From: Streptomyces sp. NBC_01244
GTDB taxonomy: Bacteria; Actinomycetota; Actinomycetes; Streptomycetales; Streptomycetaceae
Length of the DNA stretch: 64,000 nt
NCBI RefSeq assembly: GCF_035987325.1
Contig: NZ_CP108488.1
Span: 3,038,001-3,102,000 of the forward strand
Direction: 5' to 3'
Positions 24,402-33,036 of the stretch are shown here, piece by piece. Position numbers and translations under genes: made by a program. The notes under the pieces are model-generated. The model had not been told where the DNA came from and made no database searches. It worked only from the letters and a program-made list of their open reading frames with translations. Position 1 is the first letter of the stretch. Every line of letters begins with the position of its first letter.

Positions 24402-25274
24402 GTGTTCAGCAACTATCTGATCGGACTGCGCGAGGGGCTGGAAGCCAGCCTCGTCGTCTGCATCCTCATCGCGTACCTGGTGAAGACCGAGAACAAGGAC
24501 AAGCTGGGTCCGCTGTGGCTGGGCGTCGGCCTGGCCGCCGCCCTGTCCCTGGCCTTCGGCGCGGGCCTCGAATTCGGCACGCAGGAACTGACCTTCAAGG
24601 CGCAGGAGGCCATCGGCGGCACCCTGTCGATCGTCGCGGTCGGCCTGGTCACCTGGATGGTCTTCTGGATGAAGCGCACCGCGCGGCACCTGAAGGCCGA
24701 GCTCCAGGGCAAGCTCGACGCGGCGCTCGCGATGGGCACCGGCGCCCTGGTGGCCACCGCGTTCCTGGCCGTCGGCCGGGAGGGCCTGGAAACCTCGCTG
24801 TTCGTGTGGCGTTCGGTGCACGCGGCCGGTGACGGCGCGGGTCCGCTGACCGGCGTCCTGCTCGGCATCGGGTCCTCGATCGTCCTGGGCTGGCTGTTCT
24901 ACCGGGGCGCGCTGAAGATCAACCTGTCGAAGTTCTTCACGTGGACCGGCGGCATGCTGGTCGTGGTCGCCGCGGGCGTGCTCGCGTACGGGGTCCACGA
25001 CCTCCAGGAGGCCGACTTCGTTCCGGGGCTGAACGACAAGGCCTTCGACATCAGCGAGACGATCCCGCCGGACAGCTGGTACGGGACCCTGCTGAAGGGC
25101 ACCCTCAACTTCCAGCCGGACCCGACCGTGCTCCAGGTCGTCGTGTGGGCCCTGTACCTGGTCCCGGTGCTCGCCCTGTTCCTGGCCCCGTCGCTGATCA
25201 AGCGCACCAAGCCGGAGCCGGCGCCGAAGCCGAAGCAGGAGTCGGAGTCGGAGTCGGAACCGAGCGGCTCCTGA
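24402..25274 (+). CDS. efeU: FTR1-family iron permease EfeU
   Basis: This 290-residue membrane permease is the channel of the Efe system. The two REGLE iron-binding motifs are present, in GLREGLEAS (residues 8-16) and VGREGLETS (around residue 126). Seven or so hydrophobic helices are visible. The C-terminus is a Lys/Pro/Glu/Ser-rich tail. GTG 24402 is preceded by a GGGGAG ribosome site 19 bases after efeB. The efeOBU order differs from the enterobacterial UOB order but keeps all three genes. Confidence 0.92.
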   Translation: MFSNYLIGLREGLEASLVVCILIAYLVKTENKDKLGPLWLGVGLAAALSLAFGAGLEFGTQELTFKAQEAIGGTLSIVAVGLVTWMVFWMKRTARHLKAELQGKLDAALAMGTGALVATAFLAVGREGLETSLFVWRSVHAAGDGAGPLTGVLLGIGSSIVLGWLFYRGALKINLSKFFTWTGGMLVVVAAGVLAYGVHDLQEADFVPGLNDKAFDISETIPPDSWYGTLLKGTLNFQPDPTVLQVVVWALYLVPVLALFLAPSLIKRTKPEPAPKPKQESESESEPSGS

Positions 25275-25280
25275 CCGGTC

Positions 25281-25871
25281 TCACCAGAGCCGGTCGATCG
25301 TCCCCGGGTAGAGGGGGACACGGATGCCGGTGAAGGCCGCGCGGACCTCGTCCGCGCGGCCTTCACCGTGTGCGGCGCCGGCGGGGAACGCCCCGAGCAC
25401 CGTCTTGCCGAGGCCCGGGGCGTCCGTGGCGAGCGGTTCCGCGGGGGTGCCGCCGACCAGGACCGTGCCGGGCAGCACCTCGAAGCCGGCCGCCTCGTAG
25501 AACGGGACCAGTTCCCGGTCGCAGCTGAAGAGCGCCAGGTCCACCCCCGGATCGGCGGCGAGCCCCGCGCGGGCCGCCGCCACCAGCCGGCCCCCGTACC
25601 CGCGGCCCCGCACGTCGGCCCGGGTGACCACGCCGCTCAGCCCGGCCGCGTTGTACGTACGCCCGTCCGCGAGCCGGACCGGCTTGTGGAGGAGTGCCAG
25701 GCAGGCGGCGACCCGCCCGTCGGCGTCCAGGAGCAGTACCGCGCGCGGGGAGAGGGCCGGGTCGTGCCCGGGGGACGACCCGGGCCACGCCTGCGCCTCC
25801 AGGGCCGCCACCTGCTCGGCGAGCCCGGCGGGCAGGACGTCGTACTCCTCGATGGCCCCCTCGATCCGCAC
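25281..25871 (-). CDS. GNAT-family N-acetyltransferase
   Basis: This 196-residue acetyltransferase has the acetyl-CoA-binding motif A (VVTRADVRGRGYGGRLVAAA, near 85-105) and the downstream FYEAAGFEVLPG of motif B. The acceptor cannot be predicted; the family includes aminoglycoside 2'-N-acetyltransferase-like and general small-molecule members. The start GTG 25871 overlaps the TAG stop of the upstream PhzF gene by one base, so it is probably translated by re-initiation from that message. It is convergent with efeU, with only 6 bases between the stops. Confidence 0.85.
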   Translation of the reverse strand: MRIEGAIEEYDVLPAGLAEQVAALEAQAWPGSSPGHDPALSPRAVLLLDADGRVAACLALLHKPVRLADGRTYNAAGLSGVVTRADVRGRGYGGRLVAAARAGLAADPGVDLALFSCDRELVPFYEAAGFEVLPGTVLVGGTPAEPLATDAPGLGKTVLGAFPAGAAHGEGRADEVRAAFTGIRVPLYPGTIDRLW

Positions 25872-26731
25872 TACGGGATCAGCGCCCCCGCGCCGCCCAC
25901 CCGGACCCGGGGGTCACCGGATCGGAGCTCCACCGTCAGGACGCCGGGGCGGCCCATGTCCTCGCCCTGGTGGAGGGTCAGGACGGCGTCGGCCGGGACC
26001 AGGCCGACCTCGCGGGCGTACGCCCCGAAGGCGGCCGCGGCCGCGCCGGTCGCCGGGTCCTCCACGACGCCGCCGACCGGGAAGGGGTTGCGTACGTGGA
26101 ACTCCGCCGGGCCCGCCCGGTACACGAGCTGCGCGGTGACCAGGTCGAGGCGCCGCATCAGCGCCTCCAGCCGGGCGAAGTCGTAGCTCAGGTCCGCGAG
26201 CCGGGCCCGGGTGGCGGCGCCGAGCACCAGGTGGCGGGCACCGGCGTAGGCGATCCGCGGCGGGAACCGCGGATCCAGGTCGGCGGCCGGCCAGTCCAGC
26301 GCGGCCAGGGCCTCGGTGAGGTCGGCCGGGTCCAGCTCCTCGGTGTGCGGTTCGACGCTGGTCAGGGTGGCGCGCAGCCCGCCGTCCTCCCGGGTCACCG
26401 ACACCGGCACGGTGCCCGCCCGGGTCGCGAACAGCAGCTCGCCGGGGCCGACCCGCTCGCCGAGCGCGACGGCGGTGGCCACGGTGGCGTGCCCGCAGAA
26501 CGGGACCTCCACCTTCGGGCTGAAGTAGCGCACGGAGAAGGCCCTGCCGGGCTGCCCGCCGAGGCCCTCGGGCGGGGCGGTGAGGAAGGCGGTCTCGCTG
26601 TAGCCCGCCTCGGCGGCGATCTCCAGCATGGCCGCCTCGTCCAGACCGCTCGCGTCGAGCACGACCCCGGCCGGGTTTCCGCCCTCCGGATCGGCGGAGA
26701 AGGCGGTGTAGCACAGCACTTCAATAGTCAT
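25871..26731 (-). CDS. PhzF-family isomerase/epimerase-fold protein
   Basis: This 286-residue PhzF homologue of normal length has the catalytic-type Glu in GYSETAF, a first-half phosphate loop at GNPAGVVLD, the second at EDPATGAAAAAFG, and FCGHATVATAVAL between them. The fold is the DAP-epimerase type. Members isomerise or cyclise small acids, but most, including this one, have no known substrate. ATG 26731 is chosen; GTG 26740, three codons earlier, is possible. It is coupled to the GNAT gene by a one-base overlap, implying that the two proteins may act on the same metabolite. Confidence 0.85.
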   Translation of the reverse strand: MTIEVLCYTAFSADPEGGNPAGVVLDASGLDEAAMLEIAAEAGYSETAFLTAPPEGLGGQPGRAFSVRYFSPKVEVPFCGHATVATAVALGERVGPGELLFATRAGTVPVSVTREDGGLRATLTSVEPHTEELDPADLTEALAALDWPAADLDPRFPPRIAYAGARHLVLGAATRARLADLSYDFARLEALMRRLDLVTAQLVYRAGPAEFHVRNPFPVGGVVEDPATGAAAAAFGAYAREVGLVPADAVLTLHQGEDMGRPGVLTVELRSGDPRVRVGGAGALIP

Positions 26732-26770
26732 GATCGCCACAACCCCGGCCTCGGGGCGGACATTCCCGGG

Positions 26771-27541
26771 TCAGCCGCGCCCGATGTACGGCATCGCGGT
26801 CGCCATCACCGTCGCGAACTGCACGTTGGCCCCCAGCGGGAGCTCCGCCATGTGCAGCACCGTGCGCGCCACGTCGGCCGCGTCCATGACGGGTTCCACC
26901 GCGAGCTGTCCGTTGGCCTGCAAGATCCCGGTCTGCATCCGCTCGGTCATCTCGGTGGCCGCGTTGCCGATGTCGATCTGCCCGCAGGCGATCGAGTACG
27001 GGCGTCCGTCCAGCGACAGGGACTTCGTCAGGCCGGTCATGGCGTGCTTGGTCGCGGTGTAGGCGATCGAGTTCGGCCGGGGCACGTGCGCGGAGATGGA
27101 GCCGTTGTTGATGATGCGGCCGCCTTGCGGATCCTGGGCCTTCATCACCCGGAAGGCCGCCTGCGCGCAGAGGAAGGAGCCGGTGAGGTTGACGTCGACC
27201 ACCGAGCGCCAGGCCTCGTAGGAGATGTCCTCCAGCGGGACTCCGGCCGGGCCGAAGGTGCCCGCGTTGTTGAAGAGCAGGTCGACCCGCCCGTAGCGCT
27301 CCCGTACGGTCTCGAACAGCGCGGCCACGTCGTCCGGATCGCTCACGTCGGCCCGGACGCAGAGCACGTCGGCTTCGGCGTCGGCCGCCCGCGCGGCCCC
27401 CGCGGTCTCCTCCAGCGGCTCGGTCCTGCGGCCCGCGACCGCCACCGACCATCCGGCGGCGGCCAGGGTCAGGGCCACGGAACGGCCGATTCCCGAACCG
27501 GCTCCGGTCACTACGGCGGTCTTCTTCACACGTGCGTTCAT
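26771..27541 (-). CDS. Short-chain dehydrogenase/reductase
   Basis: This 256-residue SDR oxidoreductase has the cofactor motif TGAGSGIG (residues 12-19), the NNAG motif and the catalytic Ser-Tyr-Lys set (NNGSIS ... YTATKHA). The Arg-Arg after the second strand (AGRRTEP) favours NADP. The C-terminal PYIGRG ending is typical of a common actinobacterial SDR subgroup. The substrate is unknown. It is divergent from the Bcr/CflA exporter gene, with about 108 bases between the starts. Confidence 0.85.
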   Translation of the reverse strand: MNARVKKTAVVTGAGSGIGRSVALTLAAAGWSVAVAGRRTEPLEETAGAARAADAEADVLCVRADVSDPDDVAALFETVRERYGRVDLLFNNAGTFGPAGVPLEDISYEAWRSVVDVNLTGSFLCAQAAFRVMKAQDPQGGRIINNGSISAHVPRPNSIAYTATKHAMTGLTKSLSLDGRPYSIACGQIDIGNAATEMTERMQTGILQANGQLAVEPVMDAADVARTVLHMAELPLGANVQFATVMATAMPYIGRG

Positions 27542-27649
27542 GGGGCCGCAGGCTACGTCACACGGGAGATCGGCCCCGGGACGTTCCGATTGCTGAGAAC
27601 ATGAACCATCAGGGGGTGTGAAGACACGATAAGAAGACTGGAGTTCCGT

Positions 27650-28990
27650 ATGCCGGAACGAGGCCACGCGACAGCGCCCTCGAAGGACTCGTCACCCACG
27701 ACTCCCTCCCCTCTCACCGCCCCTCCCCTGACGGCCGCCCGCCGGACGGGACTGCTCGTCACCTTCATCCTCGGCGGGCTCAGCGCGCTCACCCCGCTGT
27801 CCATGGACATGTACCTCCCGGCGCTGCCGGCGGTGACCACGGACCTCAACAGCCCGGCCTCGACCATCCAGCTCACCCTCACCGCCTGCCTCGCCGGCAT
27901 GGCCCTGGGCCAGCTGGTGATCGGCCCGATGAGCGACAAGTGGGGCCGTCGGCGCCCCCTGCTCGCCGGCTTGACGATCTACGTCCTCGCCACCGCCATC
28001 TGCGCCTTCGCCCCGACCGTCGAACTACTGATCGCCTTCCGGCTGCTCCAGGGACTGGCCGGCGCGGCCGCGATCGTCATCGCGCGGGCCGTCGTGCGCG
28101 ATCTGTACGACGGGGTCGAGATGGCCCGGTTCTTCTCCACCCTGATGCTCATATCCGGCGTGGCGCCGATCATCGCCCCGCTCATCGGCGGCCAGGTGAT
28201 GCGCTTCGCCGACTGGCGCGGGGTCTTCGGCGTCCTCACCGTCGTGGGGGCCCTCCTGACCCTCCTGGTCTGGCGCAAGCTCGGCGAGACGCTGCCGCCC
28301 GAGCGGCGTCAGACCGGCGGCGTCGGCGCCGCACTGCGGACCATGCGCGGGCTGCTCGCCGACCGGGTCTTCACCGGCTACACGCTGGCCGGCGGGTTCG
28401 CCTTCGCGGTGCTGTTCGCGTACATCTCCGCCTCGCCGTTCGTCGTGCAGGAGATCTACGGCGCTTCGCCCCAGACCTTCAGCCTGCTGTTCGGCGTCAA
28501 CTCCCTCGGCCTGATCACGGTGGGCCAGATCAACGGCAAGCTGCTGGTCGGCCGGGTCAGCCTGGACAAGGTGCTGGGGTACGGTCTCGCGGTCGTCATG
28601 ACGGCCTCGGCCGCCCTGCTCCTCATGACCGCGGGGGTCTTCGGCGAGGTCGGGCTCTTCCCGATCTGCGCCGGGCTGTTCGTCCTGATGTCCGCGATGG
28701 GCCTGGTGCTGCCGAACACCAACGCGCAGGCCCTGATGCGCACCCCGCACGCGGCCGGCTCGGCCTCCGCCCTGCTGGGCACCTCCTCCTTCCTGGTCGG
28801 AGCCGTGGCCTCCCCCCTGGTCGGCATCGCCGGCGAGGACACCGCGGTACCGATGGCCGTGGTCCAGGTGACCTGCTCCCTCATGGCGGTCCTCTGCTTC
28901 GTCGTCCTGTGCCGCCCCTGGCGCGCCGGCCCGCCGACCACGCCGGCCACGCCGACGGAGACGACAACGCCGACGGAGACCACGGCCTGA
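27650..28990 (+). CDS. Bcr/CflA-family multidrug efflux MFS transporter
   Basis: This 446-residue major facilitator protein has twelve predicted helices. The Bcr/CflA signature is clear: [14 protein letters not shown] in helix 1, [28 protein letters not shown] with the motif A loop, and [10 protein letters not shown] after helix 4. Relatives export bicyclomycin, chloramphenicol or sulfonamide-like drugs. The N-terminus is a Ser/Thr/Pro tail of about 30 residues and the C-terminus contains a repeated TPTETT unit. ATG 27650 has GGAG upstream. Confidence 0.88.
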   Translation: MPERGHATAPSKDSSPTTPSPLTAPPLTAARRTGLLVTFILGGLSALTPLSMDMYLPALPAVTTDLNSPASTIQLTLTACLAGMALGQLVIGPMSDKWGRRRPLLAGLTIYVLATAICAFAPTVELLIAFRLLQGLAGAAAIVIARAVVRDLYDGVEMARFFSTLMLISGVAPIIAPLIGGQVMRFADWRGVFGVLTVVGALLTLLVWRKLGETLPPERRQTGGVGAALRTMRGLLADRVFTGYTLAGGFAFAVLFAYISASPFVVQEIYGASPQTFSLLFGVNSLGLITVGQINGKLLVGRVSLDKVLGYGLAVVMTASAALLLMTAGVFGEVGLFPICAGLFVLMSAMGLVLPNTNAQALMRTPHAAGSASALLGTSSFLVGAVASPLVGIAGEDTAVPMAVVQVTCSLMAVLCFVVLCRPWRAGPPTTPATPTETTTPTETTA

Positions 28991-28996
28991 GCGTCC

Positions 28997-29032
28997 GGGG
29001 CCGGGCCCGGGCTCCGGCCCCGGCCCGGCCCC
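28997..29032 (+). terminator. GC-rich hairpin after the MFS gene
   Basis: An inverted repeat (GGGGCCGGGCC ... GGCCCGGCCCC) follows the exporter stop and lies just before the GTG of the Rsm22-like gene, so it may end the upstream transcript. Confidence 0.5.
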
Positions 29033-29045
29033 GTAAACTTCACGA

Positions 29046-30050
29046 GTGAACGACTCCGCCACCACCACCGCCGAAACCCTGCGCAGCGCCCTCGCCGGGC
29101 TGCTCGAAGGCCTCCCGCAGAAGCAGGCCACGGCCGCCGTGGAGCGGCTGATCGCCAACTACCGCGGCCAGATCCCGACCCACACCCCCGTCCTGCGCAA
29201 CCGCTCCGACGTGGCCGCGTACGCGGCGTACCGGATGCCCGCCACCTTCGAGGCCGTACGGTCCGCCCTGGACGGGCTCGCCGAGGCGGCCCCGGGCTGG
29301 TCCCCGGCCTCGCACGTGGACGTGGGCGGCGGCACCGGCGCGGCGGCCTGGGCGGCGGACGCCATCTGGGGCGGGCCCCGCGAGACTGCGGTACTGGACT
29401 GGGCGGACCCGGCCCTGGACCTGGGCAAGGAGCTGGCCGCGGCCTCCTCCTCGCCGGTGCTGCGGGCCGCCGAGTGGCGGCGGACCGTCATCGGGGCCGG
29501 GCTGACGCTCCCGGAGGCGGACCTGGTGACGGTCTCGTACGTCCTGGGCGAGCTGACCCCTGAGGCCCGCCGCGAGGTGGTCGCCGAGGCGGCGCGGGCC
29601 GGTCAGGCGGTGGCGGTGGTCGAGCCCGGCACGCCGGAGGGGTACCTGCGCATCCGCGAGGCCCGCGACCAGCTGATCGAGGCCGGGCTGCGGGTCGCGG
29701 CCCCGTGCCCGCACGACGGGACCTGCCCGATCGAGGTCGGCAAGGACTGGTGCCACTTCTCGGCCCGGGTCAGCCGCTCCTCCCTGCACCGCCAGATCAA
29801 GGGCGGCTCCCTCCCCTACGAGGACGAGAAGTTCAGCTACGTGGCCGCCACCCGCTTCCCGGTGGAGCCGGCCGCCTCCCGGATCACCCGCAGGCCGCAG
29901 ATCCGGAAGGGGCTGGTCCTGCTGGAGCTGTGCGGACCCGAGTCCGAGGGGCAGACCCGGGTCAACGTGACCAAGCGCCACGGAGACCTGTACAAGGCGG
30001 CGCGCGACGCCGACTGGGGCCAGGAGTGGCCGCCTCCGCAGGAGGTCTGA
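29046..30050 (+). CDS. Rsm22-family (METTL17-like) putative rRNA methyltransferase/ribosome assembly factor
   Basis: This 334-residue protein has an N-terminal helical part and a SAM-type Rossmann domain (DVGGGTGAAAWA near residue 97). A Cys cluster follows (CPHDGTCPI, then DWCHF), with a later Cys in LLELCGPES. The block SYVLGELTPEARREVV is the family hallmark. Rsm22/METTL17 proteins act on the small ribosomal subunit, and their four-Cys pattern has been linked to an iron-sulfur cluster. In bacteria the role is not settled. GTG 29046 gives the expected N-terminus. It is convergent with ddaH. Confidence 0.85.
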   Translation: MNDSATTTAETLRSALAGLLEGLPQKQATAAVERLIANYRGQIPTHTPVLRNRSDVAAYAAYRMPATFEAVRSALDGLAEAAPGWSPASHVDVGGGTGAAAWAADAIWGGPRETAVLDWADPALDLGKELAAASSSPVLRAAEWRRTVIGAGLTLPEADLVTVSYVLGELTPEARREVVAEAARAGQAVAVVEPGTPEGYLRIREARDQLIEAGLRVAAPCPHDGTCPIEVGKDWCHFSARVSRSSLHRQIKGGSLPYEDEKFSYVAATRFPVEPAASRITRRPQIRKGLVLLELCGPESEGQTRVNVTKRHGDLYKAARDADWGQEWPPPQEV

Positions 30051-30123
30051 GCCCGGCACCGGCCGGGGGCCCGAGCCCGCAGGGGGCACCGGCCCCCGGC
30101 GGGGCGGCGCAACCCGCCGCCGG

Positions 30124-30933
30124 CTAGGGCCTCAGCTCCTGCGTGCAGCACTTGACGCTGCCGCCGCCCTTGAGCAGCTCCCCCAGGTCCATCGGGACCG
30201 GCTCGAACCCCCGCGCCCGCAACGGCGCGAAGAGCCCGGTCGCCTCCTGCGGGAGCAGCACGTGCCGGCCGTCCGAGACCGCGTTGAGCCCGAGGGCCGC
30301 CGCGTCCTGGGCATCCGCGATCAGCGCGTCGGGGAAGAGCCGGCGCAGGACCGCCCGGCTGCCCTCGGAGAAGGCGTCCGGGTAGTACATGACCTCGTCG
30401 CCGTCGAGCACGGACAGGGCCGTGTCCAGGTGGTAGTAGCGCGGGTCGACCAGGTCGAGACCGATGACCGGGCGGCCGAAGAACTCCTGGGCCTCGTCGT
30501 GCGAGAGCGGGCTGGAGCGGAAGCCCCGGCCGGCCAGGATGTAGGTGGCGGTGACGGCGAAATCGCCCTCGCCCTCGTTGACGTGGGACGGCTCGTGCAC
30601 GTCCTGGAAGCCGTGGCCGCGGAACCAGTCGAGGTGGATCTCCGCCTCGGCGGCCCGCTCGGGGTAGGCGAACCGCGCGCCCAGCACCCGTCCGTCGACG
30701 ACGAGGGCGCCGTTCGCCGCGAAGACCATGTCGGGCAGACCGCGGTCCGGGACCAGGGTCTCGACGGTGTGGCCGAGGGCCACGTAGCGGTCGCGGAGGT
30801 CCTCCCACTGGGCCATGGCCAGGGGCAGGTCCACCGGTTTCGTGGGGTCCATCCACGGGTTGATGGAGTACGTGACCTTGAAGTGCGCGGGTGGGCACAT
30901 CAGGTAGCGCCGGGGTGTGGCGTCTCTGTGCAA
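30124..30933 (-). CDS. ddaH: N(G),N(G)-dimethylarginine dimethylaminohydrolase (DDAH-like amidinotransferase fold)
   Basis: This 269-residue guanidine-modifying hydrolase would convert methylated arginines to citrulline plus an amine. It opens with RRYLMCPPAHFKVTYSINPWM, the family start, and contains FAANGALVVDG, the substrate loop NEGEGDFAV and the catalytic Cys near the end (GGSVKCCTQEL). TTG 30933 is chosen because GAGGAG sits 6 bases upstream and relatives carry the ATPRRYLMCPP leader; ATG 30900 would remove it. It is divergent from a TetR gene whose operator-like palindrome lies 21 bases upstream of this start. Confidence 0.88.
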   Translation of the reverse strand: MHRDATPRRYLMCPPAHFKVTYSINPWMDPTKPVDLPLAMAQWEDLRDRYVALGHTVETLVPDRGLPDMVFAANGALVVDGRVLGARFAYPERAAEAEIHLDWFRGHGFQDVHEPSHVNEGEGDFAVTATYILAGRGFRSSPLSHDEAQEFFGRPVIGLDLVDPRYYHLDTALSVLDGDEVMYYPDAFSEGSRAVLRRLFPDALIADAQDAAALGLNAVSDGRHVLLPQEATGLFAPLRARGFEPVPMDLGELLKGGGSVKCCTQELRP

Positions 30934-30953
30934 CGAGGGCTCCTCACGGTGAT

Positions 30954-30975
30954 GAGAAGAGAATCGTCTCTCCTC
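30954..30975. promoter_or_regulatory. Palindromic operator candidate between ddaH and the TetR gene
   Basis: A 22-base near-palindrome (arms GAGAAGAGA and TCTCTCCTC, 8 of 9 positions paired, ATCG centre) lies in the divergent intergenic region, next to the ddaH start. TetR proteins usually bind such sites and regulate the divergent gene and themselves. Confidence 0.6.
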
Positions 30976-31057
30976 GACGGGAACGGCGCAGTGAACTGAT
31001 TGGGTGGTTTCCCGAACGGCTGAAAGACGAGCGGTACGCGGTTGATAAGTTGCCGAA

Positions 31058-31714
31058 ATGAGCTCCAGTCCCCTCCCTGATCCCGGCACCGGCACCGGCA
31101 CCGCCGCCGCCCCCCGGACCCCGGACGCCACCCGCCGCAGCGACCGCTCGCGGCGGGCCATCCTGGACGCGGCGCTCGAGCTGGTGGGAGAGGTCGGCTA
31201 CAACAAGCTGACCATCGAGGCCATCGCCGCCCGCGCCGGAGTCGGCAAGCAGACCATCTACCGCTGGTGGCCGTCGAAGGCCGCGGTCCTGCTGGACGCC
31301 TCGGTGGCGCTCGCCGGGGACGCGCAGTCCGAGGGGGCGTGGACCGGCTTCCCCGACACCGGTGACCTGGCCGCCGACCTGAAGTACGTACTGCGGGCCA
31401 CGGTGGACGAGTTCGCCGACGAGCGGTACGCGGCCCCCGCGCGCGCCCTGACGGCGGCCGGCGCCACCGACCCCGAGCTCGGGGCGCGCTTCACCGAGCA
31501 GCTCCTCGAGCCCCAGCTCGCGCTGTACGAGGAGCGGTTGCGGTCGGCCCGCGAGGCCGGGCAGCTCCCGCCGGACACCGATCTGCGGCTGACCGTGGAG
31601 ATGCTGCTCGGACCCCTGACCTACCGCTGGCTGCTGCGCACGGCGCCGCTCACGCACGCGTATGCGGACGCGCTGGTGGACTCGGTGCTGGGCGGAGCCG
31701 GCGCGAGACCCTGA
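31058..31714 (+). CDS. TetR/AcrR-family transcriptional regulator
   Basis: This 218-residue regulator has a helix-turn-helix at about residues 45-80: LTIEAIAARAGVGKQTIYRWWPSK, a strong TetR match with the RWW variant. The ligand-binding C-terminal domain (about 90-215) is of the TetR_C type with ALTAAGATDPELGARF. An unstructured Thr/Pro leader of about 25 residues precedes it. Its divergent partner is ddaH, the most likely target. Confidence 0.88.
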   Translation: MSSSPLPDPGTGTGTAAAPRTPDATRRSDRSRRAILDAALELVGEVGYNKLTIEAIAARAGVGKQTIYRWWPSKAAVLLDASVALAGDAQSEGAWTGFPDTGDLAADLKYVLRATVDEFADERYAAPARALTAAGATDPELGARFTEQLLEPQLALYEERLRSAREAGQLPPDTDLRLTVEMLLGPLTYRWLLRTAPLTHAYADALVDSVLGGAGARP

Positions 31715-31925
31715 CCAGGGGCGGGACCGGCGGGCCCGGAACGGGAGCCGGGCGGGGCCGGGTGGGGCCGGGGTGGGATACGTCATGGACCTTCGATGGC
31801 CGAGAACATATGGCCGATTTCTATGGTTATGTGGGAGTCCCGGTCCGGGGGTGCGGTCACCCGGCGCCCAGGATGGTGGGAACATGTGAGGGTCTACCGG
31901 GGCAACGGTGTAGGTGAGGGGATAG

Positions 31926-32675
31926 ATGGGGTCTGAGTCGGGCCGCGTCAAACGCGGCGAGCAGAGCAGGATTTCCCAGTGGCTGCGCCGCAAGCCCAAA
32001 CCCGACGCCGCGGACCCCGCACGAGAACGCGAAGCCCTGCTGCTGGCCGTGGCCGCGGCGGGTCTGCCGATCTCGCCCGCCGCGCATCCCGCCGGCTACC
32101 GGTGTTCGTGCGACCGGATCGGCTGTCCGACTCCCGCGCGCCACCCCGTCTCCTTCGCCTGGCAGACGCAGTCCACGACGGACCGCGCGCAGGTCGAGCG
32201 CTGGGCGCGCAACCAGCCCGCGGCCAACTTCATCACCGCGACGGGCATGGTCCACGACGTACTGGACGTCCCTCTGGAAGCCGGGCACAGCGCGCTGGAA
32301 CGCCTGCTGGCCGCCGGCATCGAGGTCGGTCCGGTCGCGGAATCGGGCGGTACGGGCGACCAGGCCCGGATGCTCTTCTTCACCGCGACCCGGGGCACGC
32401 CCGAGGACGAGGACGAGTGGTGGCCCTGTGAACTGGACTGCCACCCCGAGACGATGGACGAGCACCCCGGACTGCGCTGGCACTGCCGCGGCAGCTACGT
32501 ACTGGTGCCGCCCGCGGCCCTGCCGGGGGACCTCTCGGTGTCCTGGCTCCGCGGCATGGAGCACCCGCTCGTCGATCCGCTGACCCTGCTGGAAACCCTC
32601 ACGGACGCGTGCGCCACGTATGCCGGCGCCTCCGACCAGACCCCCGCCACGGTCGCCTGGCCCCTGGGCCGCTGA
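31926..32675 (+). CDS. Prim-pol (bifunctional DNA primase/polymerase N-terminal)-like protein
   Basis: This 249-residue protein resembles the archaeo-eukaryotic primase family as found in actinobacterial single-domain proteins. It has a PAAHPAGYRCSCDRIGCPTPARHPVSFAWQ block with three Cys, then TTDRAQVERWARNQPAANFITATG, the usual prim-pol strand-helix unit. The acidic catalytic motif is weak: HDVLDVP stands where active enzymes have D-x-D. No helicase domain is present, so it may have a regulatory or degenerate role. The upstream DNA (31790-31850) is unusually AT-rich and probably holds the promoter. ATG 31926 has GAGGGG upstream. Confidence 0.7.
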   Translation: MGSESGRVKRGEQSRISQWLRRKPKPDAADPAREREALLLAVAAAGLPISPAAHPAGYRCSCDRIGCPTPARHPVSFAWQTQSTTDRAQVERWARNQPAANFITATGMVHDVLDVPLEAGHSALERLLAAGIEVGPVAESGGTGDQARMLFFTATRGTPEDEDEWWPCELDCHPETMDEHPGLRWHCRGSYVLVPPAALPGDLSVSWLRGMEHPLVDPLTLLETLTDACATYAGASDQTPATVAWPLGR

Positions 32676-32843
32676 CCGGCTGCCGCCGGAGCCCCGGGCG
32701 GCCGGGCCGTAGGCCCTGAATTCCCTGGCGGCGCCGGTCCCGGGTGCGGGTGGGTGGCCCTGCGGGGCGAGGTCCCCGCCCCGCCCTTCCACCGTTCCCC
32801 GGGCTCTGCCCGGACCCCTGGGGCTCCGCCCCGGACCCCGGCC

Positions 32844-33030
32844 CTCAAACGCCGGACGGCTGACATGCCCGGCCGGGGACGGGGGCGGGGTGGGGTGTCG
32901 GCCGGGACGTAGAGCGTGATGTGTGGCGCAGAAGCACCCCGCACCCTGTCGAAGCTGCGCCCAGGGCGCCTAAATCATGCAGTCCAGGCCGACACCCCAC
33001 CCCGCCCCCGGCACCGGCCCACCCGCAGCC
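32844..33030. repeat. Hairpin repeat element, copy 1 (187 bp)
   Basis: This sequence recurs, about 85% alike by eye, at 58645-58833. Its core is bounded by a perfect 24-base inverted repeat (32880-32903 and 32987-33010) around 83 bases containing AGCGTGATGTGTGGCGCAG and GGGCGCCTAAATCATGCAG. A leading CTCAAACGCCGGACGGCTGA is part of the repeat. It fills the gap between two convergent genes. The rest of 32676-33036 holds the CCCTTCCACCGTTCCC and GGGGCTCCGCCCC segments also shared with copy 2. Confidence 0.85.
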
Positions 33031-33036
33031 CCCGGG

